From contig NZ_JAMLIX010000001.1 of assembly GCF_023953965.1 (NCBI RefSeq), positions 868,001 to 932,000 of the forward strand: a DNA stretch of 64,000 nt, in the 5' to 3' direction. Source of the DNA: Bosea sp. (in: a-proteobacteria). GTDB lineage: Bacteria; Pseudomonadota; Alphaproteobacteria; Rhizobiales; Beijerinckiaceae. Position 1 is the first letter of the stretch; each line of letters begins with the position of its first letter. The translations under genes were made by a program, and so were the position numbers. Positions 53,932 to 62,150 of this stretch are shown here, piece by piece. Below the pieces are notes generated by a model that saw only the letters and a program-made list of their open reading frames with translations, was not told where the DNA came from and made no database searches.

Positions 53932-53939
53932 CACAAGGA
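53932..53939. repeat. Target-site duplication, right copy
   Basis: CACAAGGA follows the right inverted repeat and is identical to the left copy at 52502-52509. Removing the element and one copy restores the pre-insertion sequence. Confidence 0.9.
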
Positions 53940-54277
53940 TTTTTGCGTTCGCCGTGCACCTCTTTGAATTCGCCTCTATGCAGTGCGATGTGCTTGCCGC
54001 AACTGCGGCACCGATCGCGGTTACGCGTGAAGAGCGAAGCTCACAACGGGACATGGCATCGCCCGAAACCTTCTCGGGCGCATTCCAAGACCCTCAGCGA
54101 CGTCCTTCTTACAAGGATATCCGCAGCAGAACGCTGGCCGGTAAAGCAAGCGTCAGAAACAACGAGAAGCAGGCCGGAGCCGTTTTCCCAATTTCAATGC
54201 CGGGCGCAACGCGACAGCACACGCAAGCCGCCCCTTACCGGCCGACGAGCCGGTCCTTGCCGACCCGACATTGCCGC
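53940..54277. other. Gene-free region between the IS and acyl-CoA dehydrogenase 2
   Basis: These 338 bases lie downstream of the acyl-CoA dehydrogenase 2 stop on the minus strand. Open frames here have no ribosome site or family resemblance. Together with the 100 bases left of the IS they would have formed one spacer of about 430 bases before insertion. Confidence 0.55.
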
Positions 54278-55459
54278 TCAGAACGATCTCGGCAGACCGA
54301 GAATATGCTGGCCGACATAGCTCAGGATCATATTGGTGGAGATCGGCCCGATCTGGAAAAGTCTCGTCTCTCTCCATTTGCGTTCAATGTCATATTCTCT
54401 GGCGTAACTGAAACCACCGAAAGTCTGCATCGCGGTTTCGGCGGCCTGCCAGGACGCCTCGGACGCCATCAGCTTCGCGATGTTCGCCTCTTCACCGCAA
54501 TTCTTGCCGCTGTCGAACAGCAGGGCGGCGGTCCGGCTCATGACGGCCGCTGCCTTCATCGCGATATAGGCCCGCGCGAGCGGAAACTGGACGCCCTGGT
54601 TCTGGCCGATCGGCCGGTTGAACACGTTGCGATCCTTGGCGTAGGGCACGGCCCTGTCGAGGAAGAAGCGCGCATCTCCAAGCGCCGTAGCGGAAACGAG
54701 TATCCGCTCCGAATTCAACCCGTCTAGAATGTAGCGGAAGCCCTTGCCTTCTTCGCCGATCATGTTTTCGGCCGGCACCGGCACGTTGTCAAAGAAGATT
54801 TCCGTGGTCTGATGGCTGATCATGGTTTCAATCTTACGGATCGTCATTCCGTTTTGAAGCGCATGTTTCATATCCACGATGAAGACGGAAAGCCCGTCGC
54901 TTCTCTTCCGAACCTGATCGGCCGGCTGCGTTCTCGCCAGCAGGAGCATCAGGTCCGATTGCAAAGCTCGAGAGGTGAAGACCTTTTGCCCGTTGATGAA
55001 ATAGGTGTCGCCCTTGCGGGTGGCCCGCGTCTTCAACTGGGTCGTATCGGTACCGGTCGTCGGCTCGGTCACGCCGAAGGCCTGCAACCGCAGGCGGCCG
55101 GCGGCGATATCCGGCAGATATTGCTGCTTCTGCACTTCGCTGCCATGTCGCAGCAAAGTGCCCATGATGTACATCTGCGCCAGACCCGCAACCGCCGTGC
55201 AGCCGCTGGCGTTGATCTCCTCCACGATCGCGCAGGCTGCGCGCAAGGGCATGCCCGAGCCGCCATATTGCTCCGGGATAAGCGCGGCCAGGAAGCCCGC
55301 CTCGGTCAGCTCCCTGACGAAATCGTATGGATACTCGTCGCGGTCCTCTATTTCGGTCCAGTATTTTCCGGGGAAATTAGCACAGATCTTTCGGACGGAC
55401 TCACGAATATCCGGATAATCCTTCCCGATAAAATCATCGATGTCCAAGCTCAAGCCCAT
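54278..55459 (-). CDS. Acyl-CoA dehydrogenase, paralogue 2
   Basis: This 393-residue flavoprotein is a close paralogue of the one at 40679-41884; long identical blocks include EPTTGTDTTQLKTRATRKGD. It also lacks the YEGT glutamate (LFQIGPISTN) and has a glutamate at residue 251 in DGLNSERILVS at the isovaleryl-CoA-dehydrogenase position. In a Bbs-like reading it would be the BbsG-type step. It reads away from the thiolase-like gene across a 659-base intergenic region. Confidence 0.9.
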   Translation of the reverse strand: MGLSLDIDDFIGKDYPDIRESVRKICANFPGKYWTEIEDRDEYPYDFVRELTEAGFLAALIPEQYGGSGMPLRAACAIVEEINASGCTAVAGLAQMYIMGTLLRHGSEVQKQQYLPDIAAGRLRLQAFGVTEPTTGTDTTQLKTRATRKGDTYFINGQKVFTSRALQSDLMLLLARTQPADQVRKRSDGLSVFIVDMKHALQNGMTIRKIETMISHQTTEIFFDNVPVPAENMIGEEGKGFRYILDGLNSERILVSATALGDARFFLDRAVPYAKDRNVFNRPIGQNQGVQFPLARAYIAMKAAAVMSRTAALLFDSGKNCGEEANIAKLMASEASWQAAETAMQTFGGFSYAREYDIERKWRETRLFQIGPISTNMILSYVGQHILGLPRSF

Positions 55460-55803
55460 CGCCCTAATCCCAGGTCATTGTTCGCTTATATGATGATTTA
55501 TACCGTTCGGCGTGAAGCAGCGGATCGTTCTGCTCTCCCAACAACGAGACGGACCGCTGGATAAAGCGCAAAACGCCAGATTTCAGCGGCGATCTCGCCG
55601 ATTACCTCCGATTCGATACTGGCAGGAAATGCCGCAACCTTCTCAGCTCGTCCGGCCCCTCGATTGCATCGCACCGCTCAGGACGGCGCGGCCTCAAGCG
55701 ACACCACACTACCGCGAGCGCCTTCGGACGAAGGCGGACCGACCCCCATCCCGGCTCCCTCTCCTATTTCCTCAAGCCTAAGGGGTCCGGAGCATCGCTG
55801 TCA

Positions 55804-55818
55804 ATGAAACGTTTTCAT
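55804..55818. promoter_or_regulatory. LacI-type operator candidate in the divergent region
   Basis: ATGAAACGTTTTCAT contains the AAACGTTT core (55807-55814) and near-symmetric flanks. It lies between the divergent acyl-CoA dehydrogenase 2 and thiolase-like genes, about 300 bases from the latter, and could serve either. Confidence 0.5.
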
Positions 55819-55917
55819 GAAGCGCCGCTTTCCCGATCTGATCGCACCTCCGAGCCAGGACGAGCGCCGGAATGCCGCCCCCCGGCGCCTGTATCGTCAG
55901 GAGAGCAGCGGTTCGCG

Positions 55918-55965
55918 CAAGACCGGTATCGGCCAAGACCGGCATCGGCCAAGACCGTCATCGGC
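55918..55965. repeat. Three tandem 16-base repeats
   Basis: Three consecutive copies of CAAGACCGGTATCGGC-type units (55918-55933, 55934-55949, 55950-55965) differ from one another at one or two positions. Such short arrays may be slippage products; a regulatory role is not evident. Confidence 0.75.
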
Positions 55966-56118
55966 GTTGAGAGAAGCTCAAGCCGTCTTGCCGATTAGTC
56001 GTTTGACGCTGACCGCGGGGCGGACCGTATCCTAGCCCTCGCCGCGCCGTCACGACGCATCGTCACGCCAGAATTTTTCGGGGAAGCCAGCACTTCCCCC
56101 TGCCGGGAGACACATGCC

Positions 56119-57282
56119 ATGTCCGAACGCGATATCGCCGGCGTGGCAGCCGTCGCCGGCGTCGGGCACAGCGACTGGATCGGCGATCACGCCCGGGTCC
56201 GCGCCGGTGGAAAGCCCCATGATTCCAACGGCTACGCTGCGGTCGCCTTCCGGCGGGCGCTCGCCGATGCGGGCATCGAGCGCAGCGAGATCGACGGCCT
56301 CATCGTCGGCCCGACGACCTCGTACGAACGCATCGGCGAGCTGCTCGGGCTCAATGTCCGCTGGGGCGGACAGGCCGACGCCATGCTCGGCATCATCGAA
56401 GCCTGCGCGGTGATCCGCAGCGGGCTCGCCGAGGTCGTGGCGCTGGTCTACGGCAACGATCAGCGCTCCGCCGCGATCAGCTACGGCGGGGCCGATGCGA
56501 TGGGCGGGAACATGTTCCTGTCCTATGTCTACCACGCGCCCTGGGGCTTCACCTCGCAGGGGGCCCTCTATGCGATGATGTTCCGGCGCTACATGGAGCT
56601 GGAGGGGCTGACCGAGGCCGAGCTCGGCGAGGTGGCGGTAGCCCAGCGCCTGGCGGCCAGCCGAAACCCCAACGCCCTGATGCGCAAGCCGATCACGATC
56701 GAGGATTACCTCGCCTCCAGCTATATCTGCGAGCCGCTGCATCTGTTCGATTACTGCCTGATCAACGATGGCGGCGTCGCGCTGATCATCGCCGAGGCCA
56801 GCCGCGCGCGGCGCATGACGGCGCGGGCCGTGCCGATCCGCGGCGTCGGCCGCTCGGACCTGAACACGGGCGCGACCAGCCTCGAACCGCGCCTGTTCGA
56901 CTATTACCGCCCGGCGCAGCGCGAGGCGGCCGAGCAGGTCTTCGCCATGGCCGGCGCCGGCCCCGCGGAGATGAGCGCCTTGCAGGTCTATGACAGCTTT
57001 TCCTGCCACATCCCGCTCGCCCTGGAGGGCTACGGCTATTGCCGCGTCGGCGATGCCGGCCGCTTCATGCGCGAGCACGGAATCTCGCTGGCCAAGGGCC
57101 TGCCGGTGAACACCAGCGGCGGCCATCTTTCGGAGAGCTACATGCAAGGCTGGAATCATCAGGTCGAAGCCGTGCGGCAGATACGCGGCGAATGCGGCGA
57201 GCGCCAGGTGCCCGATTGCCGCTTCGTCCATTACAGCTCCGATGTGGCCGGCAAGGCCGTCTCGATCATCTACGGCCGGTAG
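56119..57282 (+). CDS. Thiolase-like protein (SCP-x/Ltp type) lacking the usual nucleophilic cysteine
   Basis: This is a 387-residue thiolase-fold protein with GGVALIIAEASRARR and the C-terminal NTSGGHLSESYMQGWNHQ. In classic SCP-x thiolases the nucleophile lies in NVNNNCATGS; here the corresponding text is NVRWGGQADAM, with Gly/Gln around residues 83-85, so the cysteine appears absent (Cys96 lies in the next helix). Cysteine-free relatives such as Ltp2 act as retro-aldolases together with a DUF35 protein. A DUF35 gene follows after 9 bases, supporting a two-subunit enzyme. Confidence 0.85.
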   Translation: MSERDIAGVAAVAGVGHSDWIGDHARVRAGGKPHDSNGYAAVAFRRALADAGIERSEIDGLIVGPTTSYERIGELLGLNVRWGGQADAMLGIIEACAVIRSGLAEVVALVYGNDQRSAAISYGGADAMGGNMFLSYVYHAPWGFTSQGALYAMMFRRYMELEGLTEAELGEVAVAQRLAASRNPNALMRKPITIEDYLASSYICEPLHLFDYCLINDGGVALIIAEASRARRMTARAVPIRGVGRSDLNTGATSLEPRLFDYYRPAQREAAEQVFAMAGAGPAEMSALQVYDSFSCHIPLALEGYGYCRVGDAGRFMREHGISLAKGLPVNTSGGHLSESYMQGWNHQVEAVRQIRGECGERQVPDCRFVHYSSDVAGKAVSIIYGR

Positions 57283-57291
57283 GAGCGCGTC

Positions 57292-57723
57292 ATGGGCCTC
57301 TCCAACCGCGTGCTCACGCTCTACGATCAGCCGATGTGGGACAGCATCGAGAATCGGCGTCTCGCCCTGCAGCGCTGCGACGATTGCCTGCGCTTCCGCT
57401 ACCCGCCCGGCCCGATCTGCCCGCATTGCCTGTCGATGGACCATCGCTGGGAAGCGGTATCGGGGCGCGGCTCGATCCTGTCCTGGGTGGTGTTCCACCG
57501 CCAGTATTTCGACGATTTCCCGCCCCCGTACAACGCCGTCGCCGTTCAGATCGCAGAAGGGCCGATCGTCGTCTCCAACCTGGTCGGCGACGAGCCCGAG
57601 GGCTCCTGGATCGGCGCGCAGGTCGAATTCGTCTATCGCCGCCAGGGCGACAGGGCGCAGCATGCCGTGCGCCTCCTGCCAGACGGACCAGTCGCGGGAG
57701 GCAGCGATCAGACCGCTTCATGA
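57292..57723 (+). CDS. DUF35 zinc-ribbon/OB-fold protein, thiolase partner
   Basis: This is a 143-residue small protein with an N-terminal zinc ribbon (RCDDCLRF ... GPICPHCLSMDH, four cysteines) and a C-terminal OB fold (GRGSILSWVVFHRQYF). DUF35 proteins bind acyl-CoA and form complexes with thiolase-like partners, as in ChsH2-Ltp2 and BbsA-BbsB. Direct adjacency to the thiolase-like gene supports the same here. Confidence 0.9.
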   Translation: MGLSNRVLTLYDQPMWDSIENRRLALQRCDDCLRFRYPPGPICPHCLSMDHRWEAVSGRGSILSWVVFHRQYFDDFPPPYNAVAVQIAEGPIVVSNLVGDEPEGSWIGAQVEFVYRRQGDRAQHAVRLLPDGPVAGGSDQTAS

Positions 57724-58759
57724 CGTCGCGATCGTCGAGGCCTATGCGGCGGATGCCCCGCTGGGGCTGCGCCTCGCCGGCGGTCTTGCGGCGCGCATCG
57801 CAGCCGATCTCGGCGCCCGCGTCGTCAAGATCGAGACCGGGGGCGGCGATCCGCTGCGCGGCATCCCCCCCTTCATCGGCGATACGAGCACGACCGCCGC
57901 CTTCCTCGATGCCGGCAAGCGCATCGTGCCGGACCATGATGGCGCCTTCGCCGATGCGGATGTCGTCATCCTCGACGAAGCCCTCCGCAGGCGTTCAACG
58001 GAGCTGCCGCCGGTCGTCGCCGTATTGTCGCTGTTCAAGCCCGAGGCCCGGCACGGGCCGGCCAGCTCCTTCACCGTGGAGGCGCTCGGCGGCCTCCTCG
58101 ACATGGTCGGCGATCCCGGGCGCGAGCCGCTCAGGCTCGCGGGCAACCAGGCCGCCTATGCCGCCGGCCTTTCCGCCTTCGCCGGCATCGCCGCCGCCTT
58201 GTGCAAGCCCAAGGTCGCGGGCAGGGCGGCTGCGGAGACCGTCCATGTCTCGATGCTCGACACGGTGGTCTGGCTCAACTGGAAGAGCGCGCCTTTCGTC
58301 GCCCCGGCGCCGCTGCTGAGCCGCGCCGGCGCCGCGGCCGAATGGCAGGTGATCCGCTGCGCCGACGGCTGGGTCGCGCTCGTCTATCAGGATGCGGATT
58401 GGGCCGGGCTCTGCGACATGGTCGACGATGCCCGGCTGAGAGCGCCCTGCTTCGCCGGGCGCGCCGAGCGGCTGCGCCGGATCCAGGAGGTGACGCAGAT
58501 CATCGCGGAACGCTTCCTGCTGCGCCGGCGCGAGGCGCTGCACGCGGAGGCGCTGAAGCGCCGGCTGCCCATCGGTCCGGTCTGGAGCGTGGAGGAGCTT
58601 GTGGCGGATCCGCAGAACGTCGCGCGCGGCCTCTTCGCGCCGGTTGGCGCAGCGGGCTGCGCAGCGGCCGCGATGCCGCAGCTCCCGGTCGTCTGGGGCG
58701 GGATGCGATTCCCGGCGGGTGCGCTCGCGCCGCACGACGTCATGGTCGCGCACCGATGA
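57662..58759 (+). CDS. Class III CoA-transferase 2 (apparently without catalytic Asp)
   Basis: This is a CaiB/BaiF-fold protein of about 365 residues. The first ATG in frame (57662) overlaps the DUF35 gene by 62 bases; the family-like text starts near VAIVEAYAADAPLGLRLAGG, so a later non-ATG start is possible. LGARVVKIETGGGDP matches the family. Where active members have GDS or a similar Asp motif (Asp169 of formyl-CoA transferase), this protein reads GNQAAYAAG, so the catalytic aspartate seems to be missing. The next gene, another CaiB-type protein, overlaps by ATGA, which suggests a heteromer. Confidence 0.8.
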   Translation: MPCASCQTDQSREAAIRPLHDVAIVEAYAADAPLGLRLAGGLAARIAADLGARVVKIETGGGDPLRGIPPFIGDTSTTAAFLDAGKRIVPDHDGAFADADVVILDEALRRRSTELPPVVAVLSLFKPEARHGPASSFTVEALGGLLDMVGDPGREPLRLAGNQAAYAAGLSAFAGIAAALCKPKVAGRAAAETVHVSMLDTVVWLNWKSAPFVAPAPLLSRAGAAAEWQVIRCADGWVALVYQDADWAGLCDMVDDARLRAPCFAGRAERLRRIQEVTQIIAERFLLRRREALHAEALKRRLPIGPVWSVEELVADPQNVARGLFAPVGAAGCAAAAMPQLPVVWGGMRFPAGALAPHDVMVAHR

Positions 58760-59928
58760 CGCCGGCGCCGCTGCAGGGTTGCCGGGTCCTCGATCTCGGC
58801 ATCATCACCGCCGGCGCCGCGACCTCGGCGCTGCTCGCCGATATGGGAGCGGAGGTGATCAAGGTCGAATCGCCGCACTATCGCGACCCGTTCCGCCTCT
58901 GGGCGGCGGGCGATCCGGCAGCCGGCTCCGGCGGGCTGCCCCCCTTCTTTCGGGCGACCAACCGCAACAAGCTGGGCATCAGCCTCGACCTCAAGCACGA
59001 ATCCGGCCGCGCCGCCTTCCTGCGCCTGGTGGCGAACAGCGATATCGTGGTCGAGAACTTTCGCCGCGGCGTGCTCGGCCGGCTCGGCCTCGACTATGAG
59101 GCGCTGCGCAGCGCCAATCCCGCGATCATCCTGGCGTCGGTATCGAGCCAGGGCGAAACCGGCCCCGACGCCGGCTATGTCTCCTATGGCTCGACCCTGG
59201 AGGCCGTCGCCGGCCTCGCCTGGTTGACCGGTTATCCCGACGGCCCGCCGACGATCAGCGGGCGCGACGTGAACTATCCCGACCAGATCGTCGCGATCTT
59301 CGCCGCCGGCATCATCGCGACGGCCTGGCGTGTGCGCAGGAACGGCGGAGGCGGCACCCATCTCGACCTGTCGCAGCGCGAGCTCACCAGCTTCCTCTGC
59401 GGCGAGGCCTTCCTCGCGGCCGGGCGCGATGCCGCCCCCGCCCGCGCCGGCAATGCGCAGGCCCCGCACCGCGTGCAGGACTGCTTCCGCGATCAGGACG
59501 GCAAATGGGTCGCCGTGACGGTCGATGCCGCCGATATCGATCGGCTCCGGACCGTCCCTGGCATGGGAACGCCACGGTCGGACGCCGATCTGGACACGGC
59601 GCTGCGCGCCTGGATCGCGAGCCGGCCCGGCGCGGAAGCGGTCGCATCCCTGGAAGCGGCGGGCATAGCCGCCGCCCCGGTTCTCGACGGCCATTCGCTG
59701 CTGTCGCTGCAACACCAGCTCTGGGACAACGCGTTGTCGCGGACCGACGGGGGCGATCTGGTGAAGGGATTTCCCTTCCAGCTTTCCGAGGCCCCGTTAC
59801 GAATCACCCGTGACGCACCCGGCATCGGCAGCCACTCCGCCGAGATCCTGACCCGTGTCGCAGGCTATTCGCCAGCGCAGGTCGCCGCGCTGGCGCGGGC
59901 CGGGGTCATCGAGCTGGAGCCGGGCTGA
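58756..59928 (+). CDS. Class III CoA-transferase 3
   Basis: This is a 390-residue CaiB/BaiF protein. It has LLADMGAEVIKVESPHYRDP, FRATNRNKLGISLDL and ENFRRGVLGRLGLDYEAL. An aspartate at residue 176 in GRDVNYPDQ aligns best with the catalytic Asp of the family, unlike its upstream partner. It starts inside the stop codon of CoA-transferase 2. Its end overlaps the convergent MmgE/PrpD 2 gene by 23 bases. Confidence 0.88.
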   Translation: MTPAPLQGCRVLDLGIITAGAATSALLADMGAEVIKVESPHYRDPFRLWAAGDPAAGSGGLPPFFRATNRNKLGISLDLKHESGRAAFLRLVANSDIVVENFRRGVLGRLGLDYEALRSANPAIILASVSSQGETGPDAGYVSYGSTLEAVAGLAWLTGYPDGPPTISGRDVNYPDQIVAIFAAGIIATAWRVRRNGGGGTHLDLSQRELTSFLCGEAFLAAGRDAAPARAGNAQAPHRVQDCFRDQDGKWVAVTVDAADIDRLRTVPGMGTPRSDADLDTALRAWIASRPGAEAVASLEAAGIAAAPVLDGHSLLSLQHQLWDNALSRTDGGDLVKGFPFQLSEAPLRITRDAPGIGSHSAEILTRVAGYSPAQVAALARAGVIELEPG

Positions 59929-61288
59929 TCGTCCCGAGAATGGAAGAGATCGGCCGGTCGCCCCAATCGGCCATCTTGGCGAGAAAACCGTCGGTATCGA
60001 CATCCAGCCCGGAATAGGCGACGCAATCGCGAAATTTCCGGTGCATTTCGGCTTCGCTGAGCGGCTGTTGCGGGCTTCCGGGAAGCCTATCCCGCTGCTT
60101 GCGCAGGCGGGTTCCAACATTCAGCACGATATCCACGGCAGCGCGCAGCGGGCGCTGGTCGCCGCCATCGGTCATGGCCTCGACCTTGCGCAGCAAAGCC
60201 TGGGCCTCGGGACGCTGAACGGCTTCGTCCGTGAAGCTCTCCAATCCGAGCGCGCCGTCGATCAGCGCCGCTGCAACGCAATACTCCATGCTGAACTTGC
60301 CTTGCAGGCCGCTGACGGGGCGGTGGTGGATGAGCGCCGTCAGGCCGCGTGGCTCGACGGCGACCCGGATGCTCGCCACATCGGCCGCCGGGATCGCGCT
60401 TTCCGCCAGCATGTCCAGAACGGTCTGCACCGCGATATGCACGCTGAGGCAGCAGGGAAATTTCTTGACCGAAAGGCTGCTTGCGCCGAGGGCGAGCGGC
60501 CCTTTTCCCAACGCGTCCATATCGACGCTCAGATCGGGGAAAGTATAGGCGCCGCCAAAACCTTGCCGGCCTTCCAGCGCATCCGCCGAGGCGGTGAAGC
60601 CGCGCGCCGCCAGCCGGACGCAGCGCACCGCGGCCGAGGCCGCGATGCCGGCATGCAGGGACTTCGTCATCGTCCCGAAATTGGCCTGCAGGCCCGCGGC
60701 ATGCGAGGCGGCCATGCCGATGGCCATGGTCGCCTTCCCGGCATCGAGCCCGATCAGGTTGGCGGCCGCGGCCGTGGCGGCAATCAGCCCGTAAGTGGAG
60801 GTGACGTGGTGGCCGCGGGCATAGTGATCGAGGATCTTGCCGATCCCGGGCATCATGAACAGTTCGTAGCCGACGGCGAAGCCCGCGCTCAATTGCCGGC
60901 CGGTCGCGCCGATCGTCTCGCCGAGCGCGACAAGCGCCGGCCACAGCACCACCGCCGGATGACCGCGCCCGGCATTGGCGGTTATGTGATCATAGTCCAG
61001 CAAATGGGCGAGCACGCCATTGGCGAGCGCGGCATCCTCGGGCTGGGCGTGCCGGCCGGTGGGCCAGATCGTGGCCGGGCCACCGCAACGCCCTTCGGTG
61101 GCATAATCCATGGCGATCGCCCCGCCGGGCTCGCGGGCCGCACCAATCGACACCCCGAACGTGTCGACAAACGAATGCGCGCCCAGGCGCACCACCTCCG
61201 CAGCCAGGGTTTCCGGCCTCACCGACGCGACGAACGCCCCGATCTTCTCCGCCGCGGTCTTGCCGGGGCGCCTCGTGGGATCGGTCAT
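59906..61288 (-). CDS. MmgE/PrpD family protein 2
   Basis: This is a 460-residue second MmgE/PrpD protein. HLLDYDHITANAGRGHPAVV, GLQANFGTMTKSLHAG and KKFPCCLSVHIAVQ are family features. It is related to, but clearly different from, MmgE/PrpD 1. It likely acts on a branched di- or tricarboxylate by dehydration, isomerisation or decarboxylation. It follows enoyl-CoA hydratase 2 by about 90 bases on the minus strand. Confidence 0.87.
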   Translation of the reverse strand: MTDPTRRPGKTAAEKIGAFVASVRPETLAAEVVRLGAHSFVDTFGVSIGAAREPGGAIAMDYATEGRCGGPATIWPTGRHAQPEDAALANGVLAHLLDYDHITANAGRGHPAVVLWPALVALGETIGATGRQLSAGFAVGYELFMMPGIGKILDHYARGHHVTSTYGLIAATAAAANLIGLDAGKATMAIGMAASHAAGLQANFGTMTKSLHAGIAASAAVRCVRLAARGFTASADALEGRQGFGGAYTFPDLSVDMDALGKGPLALGASSLSVKKFPCCLSVHIAVQTVLDMLAESAIPAADVASIRVAVEPRGLTALIHHRPVSGLQGKFSMEYCVAAALIDGALGLESFTDEAVQRPEAQALLRKVEAMTDGGDQRPLRAAVDIVLNVGTRLRKQRDRLPGSPQQPLSEAEMHRKFRDCVAYSGLDVDTDGFLAKMADWGDRPISSILGTISPAPAR

Positions 61289-61376
61289 GGGGTCCTCCCG
61301 GCTTTATCGCTCGATCGTCCGTCCGCCGGCTCATCGTCGCGGAGCATGCCGTTGCCCGATCGCCATCGGCCCGGCG

Positions 61377-62150
61377 TCAGCGCCCGCGAAAGACCGGCTT
61401 ACGCTTTTCCTGGAAGGCGCGTCGTCCTTCGATCCGGTCCTGCGTATCGCGCAGGACACCCCATACCAGCCGCTCGGTCGCGATTCCGACATCGACCGGC
61501 AGGCCTGCGCCCTGCTTGACGAGACGCTTCACGGCGCGCACGGCCAGCGGAGCATTGGCGGCGATGCGGCCGGCGATGGCCTCGGCTTCGGCGCGCAGAG
61601 CCGCAGCCGGCACGACGCGGCTGACGATGCCGAGACGTTTCGCCTCCTCCGCGTCGATATGATCGCCGCTCAGAAGCAGCAGCATGGCATCGCTGGCGCC
61701 GATGGTCCGCGGCAGACGCTGGGTGCCGCCGTCGCCGGGAATGCTGCCGACCCGGACTTCCGGAAATCCAAAGCGCGCCGTGTCGGCAGCGATGCGGATA
61801 TCGCAGGCCAGCGCCAGTTCCAGCCCGCCGCCGAGCGCGTAGCCATTGATGGCGCAGATGATCGGCTTGTCGAGCTCGAGGTTGGCGGAGAATGCGACGT
61901 CGCCGGCGCCAAAGGCGAGCGCGGCATAGTTCTCGGCGGGCGGCATCGTCTTCTTGAGGTCGGCCCCGGTACAGAAGGCACGCTCGCCGGCACCGGTCAG
62001 GATGACGACGCGCACATCGTCGTCCTGCCGGATGCGGGCCCAGCAATCGAGCAACGCCGCTTGCGTTTCGGGATCGATCGCGTTCATCGCCTCGGGCCGG
62101 TCGAGCATGACCGTCGCGACATGGTCCCTGATCGAGAAATCGACCGACAT
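61377..62150 (-). CDS. Enoyl-CoA hydratase family protein 2
   Basis: This is a 257-residue crotonase-fold enzyme with both hydratase glutamates, Glu111 in LGGGLELALACD and Glu131 in FGFPEVRVG, and the canonical SIPGDGGTQRL loop. It is the expected partner of acyl-CoA dehydrogenase 2 in a beta-oxidation sequence (BbsH-like position). I use the ATG giving MSVDFSIRDHVATVM; the longer open frame upstream covers the promoter region. Confidence 0.91.
   Translation of the reverse strand: MSVDFSIRDHVATVMLDRPEAMNAIDPETQAALLDCWARIRQDDDVRVVILTGAGERAFCTGADLKKTMPPAENYAALAFGAGDVAFSANLELDKPIICAINGYALGGGLELALACDIRIAADTARFGFPEVRVGSIPGDGGTQRLPRTIGASDAMLLLLSGDHIDAEEAKRLGIVSRVVPAAALRAEAEAIAGRIAANAPLAVRAVKRLVKQGAGLPVDVGIATERLVWGVLRDTQDRIEGRRAFQEKRKPVFRGR

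Larger units (their letters stand above)
55460..56118. other. Divergent intergenic region between acyl-CoA dehydrogenase 2 and thiolase-like gene
   Basis: No gene is recognised in these 659 bases. They contain a LacI-type palindrome (55804-55818) and a short tandem repeat (55918-55965). Small open frames overlapping the repeat (for example 55817-56035) have no supporting features. Promoters for both divergent genes must lie here. Confidence 0.6.

Noticed and set aside
53954..54727. A 257-codon plus-strand frame next to the IS
   Set aside because: More than half is antisense to acyl-CoA dehydrogenase 2, and the rest shows no ribosome site or family resemblance.
55817..56035. A small 72-codon frame in the divergent region
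   Set aside because: It runs through the tandem repeat, has no ribosome-binding site and ends just before the thiolase gene; nothing supports translation.
57242..57661. A longer version of CoA-transferase 2 beginning inside the thiolase gene
   Set aside because: That stretch is the shadow of the DUF35 gene, which has clear zinc-ribbon cysteines in its own frame.
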